Part shown: in pieces, positions 12,137 through 38,902 of the stretch | Layout: every line of letters begins with the position of its first letter | Numbering within the stretch: the stretch's first letter is position 1 | NCBI GenBank assembly: GCA_914767715.1 | Contig: OU612066.1 | Span: 4,161,001 to 4,225,000, forward strand | DNA from: Membranipora membranacea | Taxonomy: Eukaryota > Bryozoa > Gymnolaemata > Cheilostomatida > Membraniporidae | DNA: 64,000 nt | Reading direction: 5' to 3' | Made by a program: the position numbers and the translations under genes | The notes under the pieces: generated by a model | Told to the model about the DNA's origin: nothing | The model's input: only the letters and a program-made list of their open reading frames with translations | The model's database searches: none

Positions 12137-13603
12137 ATGCTGACTAAATCTGTGGTTGTTTTAGGTAAGCGATTTTACAATGTATCCAACACTACCGGAA
12201 TGTGTCAGGCAGATATCTAACAAACTTGGCTTGTATGCAAAATCTTACTAATACCAGAAATGTGATTTGAATAGTATTGATCGAAATAGGTTTGGTGAGC
12301 TAGATTTGATGTTTGAGAAAAGATCATTCAATCAGTCTACTGTTGTTCATGACCAAGTTTTTTTTTCTTATTTTGTGTTCATAGAATAAGGTTGCCAAAG
12401 AGATTTTCATGAGTGAACTGATTTTATTTTTTTCATCAGCCTGTGTTCTGGGTTGTGTTTATGGAGTTGACTGGAAGACAATAACATGTGACCAGCTCTA
12501 TAACCTGGGAGTGGGGACCTTCCAGGATTTCTGTGACCTTGAGACCGCTCTAGACGTGGTTTGTGCTAAGAGAAAGGACGACAGCGAAGGGCGTTCATTT
12601 GGTAAGTCTGATATCCCTATCAGTATGTAAGGAAGGCTGAGTCAGCAAGGTGGTATGTTGGAATGTAAGTTCTGTAGTGCTGACCTCTTGTTTTAGGTCA
12701 TCATCGGGCCAGGTAAACAACAGAGGAGCTGAATTGTGTACTTGAGTCAACTAAGAGTCAAACATTCATGACAATTTGTCTGAGTCTTTTAATGGTAAAC
12801 AAAAGGGAAAAATTTGGAATTACCCTACTTTCAACAATGTGCAGATGACTTACAATTATTAATAGTACATATTTACCTGTTATCGTCTTTCAACTGTAGA
12901 CAGTGAATGTCACATGAAGATAGCCAACTGTCAGGCGGACTTTCATCGTAAGGGAGCCTCCTCATCCAACATTCCAAAGTTTGCCCAGAGGTATACCAAA
13001 ATATCCAACAGCGCGTGCTCAGACTACAACCAGAAATACTGTGAGAAGAAAACTAAGAATAGCTGCAAGTCTACAAAGACCAACCAAGTCTGCGGCAGTG
13101 ATGGTATTACATATGGTGAGTAACTCATACACTCTGCAATAGTGATGTTTGATGTTTAGACAAGCAGCTGTGTTAACGCTTAGTAACCAAATTCGCTGTA
13201 TTGGAATCTTAGTTTAAAATAGCTTTCCATGAGTATAATAGAAACCATAGCTTTCCATGAGTATAATAGAAACCGCAAGTCCAAAGTCTTAGACTAGATG
13301 GTGACACATCCGTCTCAATGACTGCTGATTATTTGAGTACTTATTCAGTAGCAAACACGCAAATAACTGAGATAACAATACAAAAAGGACATTGACATTA
13401 AACTGAAGCAATGAAAACAGTAACTCTGACTGAAATGCACCTGTCTGCGGTTTCCTAGACAATCAGGTCGTTACATAATACTTCTGTGATTAATTTCAGA
13501 CAATGACTGCGCTCTGGAGACAGCTAAATGTGTGGCATCAAAAGAAAGGAGACGACAGCCCTATAAGACCAGAAGCAGCGCATGTCCTGGGGTAGTAGGA
13601 TAA
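12137..13603 (+). CDS. Secreted Cys-module plus Kazal protein
   Basis: Four exons (12137-12164, 12440-12601, 12900-13115, 13500-13603), all joined by phase-1 introns, encode 169 aa. Residues 1-18 (MLTKSVVVLACVLGCVYG) form a signal peptide. Residues about 20-105 hold a six-cysteine module with spacing C-x14-C-x9-C-x15-C-x6-C-x28-C that I do not recognise. A C-terminal Kazal-type domain follows, with VCGSDGITYG joined across the last intron to NDCALE and six cysteines in the Kazal order. Kazal domains typically inhibit serine proteases or occur in extracellular proteins; whether this one inhibits is unknown. The next gene repeats the same module with the same exon structure, so the two arose by tandem duplication. 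A poly(A) signal lies at 13703. Confidence 0.85.
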
Positions 13604-13702
13604 AGAAAGACTTGGCTAAAACAGCACTGGGCAAACATTCACAGATTTTGCTCTACAAACTATGTACTTTCTTGCAGTAACTCTAATCAAATTCTAATTT
13701 GA

Positions 13703-13708
13703 AATAAA
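13703..13708 (+). promoter_or_regulatory. Poly(A) signal AATAAA
   Basis: A canonical AATAAA lies 100 bp after the stop of the Kazal gene. A weaker second candidate lies near 13737. Confidence 0.5.
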
Positions 13709-14186
13709 AATGTGATGATTTTGTCAAAGTTTCAATTAATAAACTGTTGAACAAATAACTTTTTGAGTAAATTTGCTATGATAAACAAGATCACAGGAAA
13801 GAACAACAAAAAAAGGAAAGATCTGAGAGCGTATTAAAGCAATTTATCCCAAAATTTCACTCTAGTTATTTTCACAAACCAGCATGCAGCATACAATTAA
13901 ACAGCAAAACCCCAGATAATACAACAATATTGAGGTTGGCAGCCAAGTTCGGCGAACCCACAGACAAACCGCCAACTGATAACAGCTCGTATCAGTTTAC
14001 TCAAAAGGAAACAGACTCCAGCCCAAAACGTTTCAAGTCCTGCCATGTTATGAGCAATTGTGTAAACAGTGTCATACATATGTTTCCTATCGGAAAATAA
14101 ACTTTGCACGAGGATTCAAGCTGGTTCATTCGATTTCAAAAGAGAGCATTGAAAAGTCGGACAAATTGTAGTTCTGTCTGTACAAG

Positions 14187-16200
14187 ATGAAAGCTTCTTT
14201 GAGGATACTTCTTGTGGTGGCTAGCTTTGTTGTAGGGACACAGCAGCAAGATACCACACAGTATTGTGCTTCCCGAGGTTCTGCACCCTGCTGCATAGGG
14301 AGAGTAGATGAATGTACCGCACCTATCAGGGATGGTTTGTGTTATTGTGATGAGTTCTGTGTTGTACATGAGTCTCGGGACTGCTGCCCAGACTACTATG
14401 AAGTTTGCGGAGAGTACTTCAGCACGACAGAAGCTGGACAAGACATAGAAAGCATCACCGCAGAGAACGACATGAATGCTGAAGTACCAAGTACAACTGA
14501 GTCAGTGGTAAAGGCAAAAGCGAAAGGCAAAAAAGCTAAATCTACCAAGAAGGGGAAAGCTGGTATGGTGAAACTTCAGAATGACCAAGGTGAGAAGATA
14601 AACTGAATTTTCAGTATTAATTTCACTGATAAAATGATTGGCATCATCTCTGAATTTTCATTCCGTTTGATGAAAAAAAATTGATGAAAATTAGCCTGTT
14701 ACTTAATCGAGCGTGAGCAGAATTTGTCTGCATAGCACAAGCAAGCAATAAAAAGTTTTGAATGTAAATATCGGTTTTTGACTGGAATTCAATTGACAAA
14801 CCGTATAAACTCAAATATGCACTGGAATTCCATTATTTACAAAAAAACACGTCTATGATCTTGAAAGCAAATGCTGCAAAAGGTTTATCATACTACCAAA
14901 ACAAAGATGTCTCATCTTGTCACGTCAATGTTAAACAATTCGGTTTTCTATAATCTTTTCACAATTAGTACAACCGACTTCCCACCAAATCCTTTGTTTA
15001 TAATCCAATAAGAAGCATACTGTTTAGTTGGTGGAAAGCAAAGTGTCACAAAATCTTCTATAAAACACACGGACTGCAGATAAAGGCCTATGAAACAGGG
15101 GGTTGGGATTAGTTATTTGCTGGTAACACGTAAAGCTGATAAATTTAATACCCCTTTTCCACGTTGCTTTTGGAATTTTCATGGAGAGCAATTGATAATT
15201 TTCTTGATCAGACAAGTGTGTTATACAAGAATTTGTGGTTTGCAGACAGACACCTATAAATAACGATCATAGCAGTGCACATAAAGTTATTGTTGTTATT
15301 CTATGACATTGGATAAATTTCCTTGTTGTGTTGGCTCATCACACCGCAGGTTTATAGGATTTGATTACAAGGACCAATTTCAATCTTGGCTATGGTATCT
15401 GGATGCTCTCTAATACCAGTAATAATATATGTTTAAAATCAACCAATAAGAGACTGTTAAACTTTCAGCGGATAATTTGAAATCACTGCATCAACACCTT
15501 TCATTTTATATAAATAAAGAGTCATTTCTACTCCACTTATTCCTGATAACACAAACAAAAAAATTGAATTATGCAAACCAGTATTTGAATTTGTGACTGA
15601 ACCTTACACACCTTATAATTCACAGTCCGTAAACCTTTAAACACAATGCTTTACTATTTTTATTTCCAGGCTGTATCGATTGTGAGAATGATGAGCTTGA
15701 TTGGACAGAGGAGACTTGTGAGGCGGTTTTCACCATCGGTCTGAGCGCTTATGAGGATTACTGTGACACCCTGGGCGACCTCGCAGCTGTGTGTGGTATC
15801 AGGGAAGGAGACTCTACCGGCACTGTGTTCAGTAAGTGAAAAAATAGTTACAAAAGGGCTAAATTTTGTCAGGTACCAGTGCCTATATTAAGGGACTGGT
15901 GGTAGAAAAATATCATACATTCTAGCCGTATTAATGCCTTATTTTCAATATCTTCGCAAAAAAAGCAACTGCCGGGTAGCTACATCTAGCTCTCATTGGC
16001 ACGGTATAATTATGAACTACTTTACCATTGCAGGTAGTGCATGCCATTTGATGCTAGCAAACTGCAAAGCAGAGTTCCACCAAGGATTCCTCAGAAGAGA
16101 TGGTGAGAAGGACATCAAGATACCTCGGTACGCACAGTCATATGAGAAATCTGTGGAAATCGCCAAGGACTGTCCAAAATTGGCTGCAGGCAATAACTAA
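14187..16200 (+). CDS. Secreted somatomedin-B plus Cys-module protein
   Basis: Three exons (14187-14589, 15670-15831, 16034-16200), both introns phase 1 (the second splits a Ser codon), encode 243 aa. An N-terminal signal peptide (MKASLRILLVVASFVVG) is followed by a somatomedin-B domain at about residues 27-75, with CYCDEFC, DCCPDYYEVC and a preceding CCIGR, most like the tubulointerstitial-nephritis-antigen type. A Thr/Glu then Lys-rich linker (KAKGKKAKSTKKGKAG) leads to the same module as in the upstream gene: C-x14-C-x9-C-x15-C-x6-C-x35-C. There is no Kazal domain; the protein ends shortly after the module. The first module exon is 162 nt long, exactly as in the upstream gene. An extracellular or matrix protein is likely; the function is unknown. 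Confidence 0.85.
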
Positions 16201-16814
16201 CAAGAGCGATAACATGAGAGCTACAAACTCATATGTTTACACCGATATATAGCATGTAGAAGCACAGTAGCCTGTCTGAACAAGCATTGCTGTCCTGGTG
16301 ACGAGGGAAGGTTGTCTCTACCACTTAGACAGCTAATCTTGTACAGACTGGTGTCGCTATTATGAGGATAATTCACTCTATTCCCCAGCTCAACAACATA
16401 CATAAGTAGATTTAGGGAGCTACTGGTGACAGTATACCATAGAAATCCTATTCCTTATTCTATATATACCCATAACCCATAGATATCATTTGTATATGAA
16501 CATTCATCATGTAATTGTGGCAATCATGCCTCAACAAATATATTGACCATTTATTGGAAAGAGAATGGGCATGTGCAGTCAGAACAAATATCTTACATCG
16601 CAAGATTTAAACAAGCCTTGTATCATATTTAGAATTCAAACAGATTTGTTTTAGAAATTAGTTGAACATTATCTATAATAATAATAATTATCTCACTCTG
16701 ACTGTACCGTAGTTTACATTATTACATCAAATTTTTCAAATTCCAAAAAATACTGACATCCAAAAATATTTTGACAGTTACTATAAATAAGACATGACAC
16801 TAATGAGTGATGTA

Positions 16815-17471
16815 CTATTCAGCTGCGACCAGCTTAAGATAGTCAATATCTATAGTCAACCTGACCGCTGGGCAAATCGTACTCATCCACTGAATTAGAT
16901 AATTATCATGTTTTAAATTTATATTTCGATCAGCAGGCATTACGCTCGCCATCAGCGAGGCTGTCTTACAGGGGTGTAACATGTAGTAGGGAGTTTGGAG
17001 AATAGGATGTTCTACTTGAGTCAAAGTTGTCCATATTTGTTGTTTCATTGTGGAAGCATGCGATGGAGAAAAGAGCACTTCCAACTCATTATGTTGTAAT
17101 GATTGTCCGCTAAGATGATGAGCATTGAAGTAAAGCACAGGAACGGAGTAACTATCACTATAGACGACGTGGTACTCCACCTGTATCAATGTATCACTAC
17201 TGTTGGAAATAGCGCTCAAATCACAGTCTTCAAGGCCATAGTCTAATTCTTCGTTATCTCCACAGTAAATTTCATCGCTTGACGAATTAGAATAGTTCTT
17301 AGAGCTAAGATCTGACACTGAGATCGTACAGTACTTTTTTAGATAAAGTCCTGCCATCCCAGCTCCTCTCTGGTATTTCTCTAACTGCCAGGTGTCTCCT
17401 AGTTTCACACTGAGAGAGTGAAACAGTTTAGCTTGAACGTCAAAGTCATCAAAATCAATTTGACCGTTCAT
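16815..17471 (-). CDS. ATG10: ATG10, E2-like autophagy enzyme
   Basis: One uninterrupted frame encodes 218 aa from the ATG at 17471 (222 aa if the upstream ATG at 17483 is used). That is close to the roughly 220 aa of vertebrate ATG10. Diagnostic blocks are EYHVVYSDSYSVPVLYFNAH, EHPILQTPYYMLHPCKT and a C-terminal block around YLIQWMSTICPAV. The Cys in LHPCKT (about residue 172 of the longer form) is the thioester-forming catalytic residue. In other animals ATG10 transfers ATG12 from ATG7 to ATG5, a step in autophagosome formation in the cytosol. A Ser/Asp/Glu-rich stretch at about residues 60-98 replaces a variable loop. The absence of introns contrasts with the other conserved genes here. 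Confidence 0.93.
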   Translation of the reverse strand: MNGQIDFDDFDVQAKLFHSLSVKLGDTWQLEKYQRGAGMAGLYLKKYCTISVSDLSSKNYSNSSSDEIYCGDNEELDYGLEDCDLSAISNSSDTLIQVEYHVVYSDSYSVPVLYFNAHHLSGQSLQHNELEVLFSPSHASTMKQQIWTTLTQVEHPILQTPYYMLHPCKTASLMASVMPADRNINLKHDNYLIQWMSTICPAVRLTIDIDYLKLVAAE

Positions 17472-17483
17472 CACTAAAATCAT

Positions 17484-20214
17484 GAATTGTTAGTGGGATA
17501 CATTTCTATAGCTAAGCAAGCACAAGGAGCTTGCGCCATTTCTGTTGAGAGTTGAATCACTGTATTCAAAGTGTTAAATAGTGGGGTTATATTTAACAAT
17601 GGTAGAATTGTCCGCATGTAGGCTGGAGAAAGGGGCTGGGAAATATACAGAATAGAAAACTCCAAAAATTACATTATTATTATTATTATAATCAAGTTTT
17701 AAGTGACAGCAAATCTTGTCGATTTCTTTCTTTTGCATATTGACATAGAATGAAAAATAGTTTCATACAGACTAGTTTCATTTCATTGTGAACCTATGAA
17801 ATTGTGAGAACATTTCAATGGCACTCAGGTTATCACTAAGCACTTCATATAAAATTTGAAAATATAATGATATAGACAGAGACCTCATGAGATGACATTG
17901 ATGATGGTACAGCAACTTTCTAAAAGACATGTTACATACAATTATCACAGATGAAATTTTGTTACTGTGCTGTAACAGGTGGATATTCTAACAAAGGATG
18001 CATTACCAGTGCAACCTGATGGCCTGAGAAACCCGTTGTCTTATAGTAGTAGGCAGTTTGTAGTTAGATATGAGCAGTGAACTCTTTTTAGCAGGAGTTC
18101 ACTTATATGACTCTATCCAAAACAGACTATTTTTCATAATCAACGGGACTAATGGGTAAAACATGATACGGGAAATTTTGTCGGATTAGTAACAGTGTCA
18201 GATATATCTAGTGACTTTTGATGTTGATATTGTCTAAGGATGTCAGTCATTGTTTCTTTAGGCTTCTCCTACAGGGTACATGTGTCTCAAAAACTCCCGA
18301 AGAAGAGGGTTTTGCAACAAATCTTGTGGTGGAAGCAACGTTTTTGCAAATCTGCCTGTACATAGAGTCGACACATGGAAGGATATATTGAAATTGAAAT
18401 ATTGAAATCCTCTGATGTATAGGTTGCTTCTCTTAGATTGGTATCTTAGATTGTTTTGCAAAGGAACCGCTACCAATTTCCCAGCTGCCCATGATCCAAT
18501 ACTAACAGGGCGCACCAGACTGATGTTGCTAAATAAAATGACACAGCTCCGTTCGGGAAAGGAGTCAACACATTATACTTCAGGAGTTTGTTGCAGGCTC
18601 TTGGTGTCAGAAGCATATGACAACAAATAGGCCATTTCATTGACTGCAAACAAGTAGTTAATTATCTTCCTGCTTCATGTAGACCTAGGAAGTGATCAGG
18701 CACAGGACACCATGGTGATTATCATAAACATACATCACACATGGCAAGTTGGCTGGGTTCTATATCTGGTGACCCTGAAAACCTCCCGCAGGCATCACGG
18801 GCAGCACCCAAGCCACCGGAGCTCTTAAAATGTTCATTTTTATTTGTAGTTTATTATGCCAAAACTATAATTTGCCCAATTATAAAATTTAAACTAAATG
18901 CAATGGGTTATGATTGTTTACTCAATAAAAGAGAGTAAGCTACGCCTACTACAGTAACAATAAAAATAGTAGTTGAGTTATGTGCAAGAATTAGAATAAA
19001 CTAACACAAGAAGTGCTACTTGTGTTACTATTAGGGCTTCAACTACCATGTCTTGAAAAGTTTTGAAGAGAAGGGAAAAAAGCTAATAAATGCTATTTTT
19101 TTGTACATGTATGTCATCAGGGAGAATGATGTCATACATGACCAGTAACCCTATGCCTATTTGGTAGGGTAACACCAGATATTTGGACTGATTACCCTAT
19201 GTGACCAGATGGCCCTATAACCACCCCACTTTTGCACCTAAGAGCTCTGCGATATGTTATTACATACTCTGCTGCCATGGGGTTTAGTTTTCGACCTGTT
19301 ATAACTTACCTAGTTGATAATAATGCCTAACACCTTTCTGTGTCCAGTATTTGAATGAGGAGTGTTCTCTGATGAATCAAGGCTATGTCTGCGCTATGTA
19401 GTGTGGTGGCCAATTCCCTCTAAACCAACCACCCAGGAACCGACAGCTCTATTTCCATGCTCAAAACCAACCAGAAGAAAAATTATTGTGCAAATCGTCA
19501 TTCCTTGAAACGCTAAAACATAACCTTTTATCTTCAGCTCATATTGTTTGGGTATCTTGTACCCCTTCAGTTATTCCATAATGTAAAGAGTTAATATATC
19601 ATCACAAGTTTACTACTTTCTTCTATATTCAGCAAGGAAAGAAAAGAATTTTAAGAACCAATTGAATTTGATTGATCAAGGTTGATTGAGTAAGAAGAAA
19701 ACCCTGGAAAGAACATTATCTAAGAGGTAAACACAAATACTGGCCATGTAATTTGGTGAGGGTCTGTATATTTTCATTACTGTTTATTATAAATGGACTG
19801 AGTAGGCTGATGCTATATGCTGTTACCCCTGCCTAAACCACTCCACTGGACTGGTTTTTTGCTCACAGATCATAGATGGTAAATAAATGAGGCACTCTCC
19901 TTTATGCCCTAGGGCTTTATTAGAGTGTTCTACAATCATCGAGGTAAGATTCGAGGTAAGATCTGCATTACTACATTTATTGATACTAAAACTCATAGAT
20001 AGTTTGGCTTGCTCTGTACAACTACTGTCCTGTATTGGTGTTCTACCTTTTTCTATATAAAATATGTAAACATGTTTTATTGACCTTGGAATTTCTGGCC
20101 ATTCCTCTTGATTTGTTGGCAGTGAGTACGTTTTCAGGCACTCATCAAAATCCAGCTTGAATATTCAAATATTATACATAGTATGTGTAACTGTTATTTT
20201 AGAACCTAAAGAGC
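17484..20214. other. Intergenic stretch, few coding signs
   Basis: Between ATG10 and THUMPD1 I find only weak coding signals. One is a minus-strand frame at 18258-18530, listed separately. Another is a plus-strand ATG at 18741 opening 30 protein-like codons (MASWLGSISGDPENLP) without a good donor. A small nested hairpin (taacacaag with cttgtgtta) lies at 19002-19027. Nothing else stands out. Confidence 0.45.
18258..18530 (-). CDS. Possible terminal exon, unknown product
   Basis: A minus-strand frame ends at TAA 18258 after a protein-like tail (LLPPQDLLQNPLLREFLRHM) preceded by an acceptor-like ctatgtacag. A further in-frame block upstream (RPVSIGSWAAGKLVAVPLQN) follows an acceptor-like ttttatttag. 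Both read like real protein, but I cannot assemble a gene, see no poly(A) signal and recognise no family. It could equally be a remnant of a dead gene. Confidence 0.3.
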   Translation of the reverse strand, partial: SNISLVRPVSIGSWAAGKLVAVPLQNNLRYQSKRSNLYIRGFQYFNFNISFHVSTLCTGRFAKTLLPPQDLLQNPLLREFLRHMYPVGEA

Positions 20215-22439
20215 ATGGGAGGAGGCAAGAAAAACAAGGCGTATTACAAGAGAAGTGATGGAGGTGGTAAGAAATATAAAGGGCCTGAGTTACAGCAGGG
20301 AGCTGTCGGCTTCATGTTCACCTTTGTGAAGGACAGAATGAGAGGAGCTAAAGCCGAGTCATACGAACTTCTCAATACTTACGCAACTCAAATGATTGCA
20401 AAGTCTGAAGGTGCTAGTGTGGTGAGTGGTGAGAATCTATCATAATATGTACTACTAGGTAATTCATGTTCATAAGCTTTCCTTGGATGTCAGGAAATTT
20501 GAGTTTGGAGTGAGATCACAAATACTGGACAGGATGTGCTTTGATAGCGCAAATAATCAAATCCTTGGCTTTTAAGTGAGAGGTTTCGGGTTTTGATTCC
20601 TGCACTCATCTCAAGGGATCTACCCTGGCTTCTCCACTCAGATCAATTCCAATCAACAACTCATACAAATTACAAATTTCTCAAATTCGGAAAACTCCCA
20701 TAATTACGACATCACCGACTGATGGAACATTCTCGTCCTTCTAAGATCTAAATTCTATCTGTAATAATCAAAATTTTCCGGGGGTATGTGTGAGTATGGA
20801 GAGTATGGTGTGATACCACTGCCCTTCCCCACATAAGACTAGTCAAGAGTGCTATCAGAAGTACAGTTTCCCTTTATTCAGGGGGGGCATATTTTAGGAA
20901 ATATTAGTATAAAAAAATGTGTTTGGGGTATCTTTTTATAATACCCATCCAATCCCAAATTTCCTGCCATCCTAGGAAAGTTTTTACAAGATTTTGGATC
21001 TGAAAATTTTATGCTCAGAGCGGAAGGAGACTTAATTCATCTAATGAGACACATCAAAGCAGTTAGGAGACATTGGAGCAGTACCAACTGATTTAAAGCA
21101 TGAATTACCTCAAAACATTGCCAGAGACCCAGGTTTTACTATTGACCTGTGACATGTACAGTTCGTTTCACTGGATATGATGAAGTATACCTAAGTGCAA
21201 AGTGTGAGTCCTGATTCAGGGTCGAGGTCACTTATCTCCTTTCATTATTACACCAGCAGGCAGATTCAGATGCTGACAGCTCAGCTGATGAGGATTGTGA
21301 TGATATCGATGCTGCTCTCTCTAAACAAGTGGCTCAACTGAAAGAGACTAAGAAAAGTGGAGATAAATTCTTATATATGGACACCGGTGTTAATCAAGTG
21401 CTGTTCATGAAATCACTTGTGGATATTCATAACCAACTCACTTATAAGATATTAGGTAAGACGTTCTGTGATCTATGCAAGTCGAAAAATAGGATTCAGA
21501 TATCTGCAATACATGAGTAGGGACTATGTGTTGTTTTGATAGACCTCTGACCATTTTATGTCTAATTGCAATATTCCTTTATTTTCTTTTTGCTGTGGAA
21601 TGAAAGTACATCACTGTCATTGTATCAGGTTTAGTAGCCAGTAGAATCCATGTGTTAAAAATCTATTTTCAGATGATGCATTGAAAGGTGAGATGAAAAC
21701 AAAGTCAAGGTTCCTACACAGAATGGTGCCTGTTCTTGAGACGTGTAGAGCGGATATGGAGAAGTTAAGTGAAGGGGTGACTAAAGCTCTGCAGATCTTT
21801 ATGACTTCTCAGGAAATCGCTGATCAGGCAGAACTGACTTTTAAAGCAGAGGTCAAAGTTCGCAATAACAATGATAAAGAGCTGACACGTATGAATATCA
21901 TCACACTCATAGGCAATGTGGTGAAGGAACGATATCCAGAGTGGAGAGTAAACTTGAGTGAGCCAAAAATCTTGATCATGATTGACATTTTGAAAAAGGT
22001 TTGTTGTGTTTCTGTGGTGCGGGATTACATGCTCTATAAGAAGTTTAATCTTCAGGAGTTAGCTGTTGAGTTTCATACAGAGAAGTCCTTGTCATCAGGC
22101 GATGGTAGAGTTAAAGCTGGAGATAAGACTAAGGCCAAGCAAACAGATGATACAGAAGAAAAGGTCGATAATGTTCCCTCCAGTGTTAGTTCAACCCAAG
22201 AGACAACAGTGGAACCTACTTCTGAGGAAAAGATACAAACGGAATCAGAGACTACTGAGACTGTTGCAAAGAAACCTCGCCTAGAAGTTAACTCCACAAC
22301 TGAGGATAAGAATTCTGAAGGTATCAAAGCTAAGGTAGAAGAACCTTCTGACAATATTATATCTAATGAAAAGAAGGAAAATGAGGAAACTGTTGTCCCT
22401 GAGAAATCAGCTGATCCTGAGAAATCAGCTGATCCGTAG
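20215..22439 (+). CDS. THUMPD1: THUMPD1 (Tan1-like tRNA acetylation adaptor)
   Basis: Three exons (20215-20421, 21260-21455, 21673-22439) encode 389 aa; human THUMPD1 is about 353 aa. The start is Gly/Lys-rich (MGGGKKNKAYYKRSDGGGKK). A block around VNQVLFMKSLVDIHNQLTYK and the THUMP domain follow, the latter including SRFLHRMVPVLETCRA and VCCVSVVRDYMLYKKFNLQE. The C-terminal 120 residues are low-complexity, rich in Lys, Glu, Ser and Thr, and end in a direct duplication of EKSADP. THUMPD1 and yeast Tan1 bind tRNA and assist NAT10/Kre33 in making N4-acetylcytidine at position 12 of tRNA-Ser and tRNA-Leu. A poly(A) signal AATAAA lies at 22463. The second exon may start three bases earlier at an alternative AG. 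Confidence 0.95.
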
Positions 22440-23073
22440 GCAAGCACCTGATATAGAGTGTAAATAAACATAGTATTGTTATTGTTAGACTTCATATGAG
22501 AAGTCAATAAATTACACTAAAAGTTGAGACTACTCCTGCTGACAAGTTGTCTCCTACCTCTAAATGTGTAGACAATTCCCACTTATTTTAACTCATTTTG
22601 AGATTTTTGGAATTCTTTCCTGCATCTGCACAACCTGTGTGTTTTCAAGATTGTTGACATGAGGCAAAATCACAAAAAAAAGCTAACAATCAAGTTTGTT
22701 CTTTTTGCTTGAGTCTGGCTGCGTTATCATCTCAACCAAACATCGATCTTTCACTTGTGTTTCTTTAGATCTGGAAAATGCGTTCAGAAGGTGAGTTTAA
22801 AGCATTAATCTTATTGAAGTATCTTTATGATGGCATTAAATTTTATTATCAAGGACCTTATCCATGTATCTTCTACAGTTGGAAACTGCAAATTTTTGCT
22901 TTGTGCTTACTTGCTTGAGACTGACAATGATAGTTTACCGTTAAGATATCATGCAGTAATACAAACAAGTACAAAGAGTTTTTATACTATAGAAGATGTA
23001 TTAGTATTTCGTACCGGTTTTCACATTATAGACTAGATTTACAGACATTGAATGGTAAAACTCTGGCACAACA
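22440..23073. other. THUMPD1 3' end to TEKT3 5' region
   Basis: This spacer separates two co-directional genes. It begins with the THUMPD1 3' UTR and its AATAAA at 22463-22468 and must contain the tektin-3 promoter. I saw no clear RFX X-box. The 69-codon plus-strand frame at 22827-23036 has no recognisable content. Confidence 0.5.
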
Positions 23074-27483
<4,410 letters not shown>

Positions 27484-27599
27484 ATCTGGATATATTAGTA
27501 ATAATTCAGTGAACTGAAAAACTGTGGACTACAATCCCTCTGTATCTGTAGATGATTTAGTGTGATATTGATAGATAAGTTATTTTGGTGTATAAATAA

Positions 27600-27605
27600 T
27601 TTATT
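27600..27605 (-). promoter_or_regulatory. Possible TBCD poly(A) signal
   Basis: AATAAA on the minus strand lies about 230 bp after the TBCD stop codon. The tektin-3 signal on the plus strand is at 27687-27692. If both are used, the two 3' UTRs overlap by roughly 100 bp. Confidence 0.45.
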
Positions 27606-27686
27606 GGTGGTTTCAATTTGGTGGGCCTTTCACTGTCATTGATTTTAAAAACTGCATAAAATGCAGTGCTTCAGTTTTGGTTGATC

Positions 27687-27692
27687 AATAAA
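27687..27692 (+). promoter_or_regulatory. TEKT3 poly(A) signal AATAAA
   Basis: A canonical AATAAA lies about 200 bp past the tektin-3 stop and points toward the converging TBCD gene. Confidence 0.55.
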
Positions 27693-27836
27693 AATTATCA
27701 CAGGATATCAAATCATGGCTGGAGTATTTCTTTGGAAACTGATTGAAGAGAGTGAGCAAATAATGTATTATTGTGTCAAGCTGGGGTTTATGATTCGGAT
27801 TGTTGAGTGGCTGTAACACAGTATCGGATCGCTGCT

Positions 27837-38902
<11,066 letters not shown>

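Noticed and set aside
17480-17665. 61-codon minus-strand frame upstream of ATG10
   Set aside because: It overlaps the ATG10 start in another frame and lacks any family similarity; ATG10 is complete without it.
20530-20620. Possible decayed tRNA-derived repeat (gatagcgcaaa and cgggttttgattcctgc)
   Set aside because: It only loosely resembles A and B boxes; too diverged to support.
22073-22507. 144-codon minus-strand frame opposite THUMPD1
   Set aside because: It is the reverse of the low-complexity Lys/Glu/Thr tail of THUMPD1 and has no independent features.
22827-23036. 69-codon plus-strand frame before TEKT3
   Set aside because: It has no recognisable content and does not splice in phase into the tektin start.
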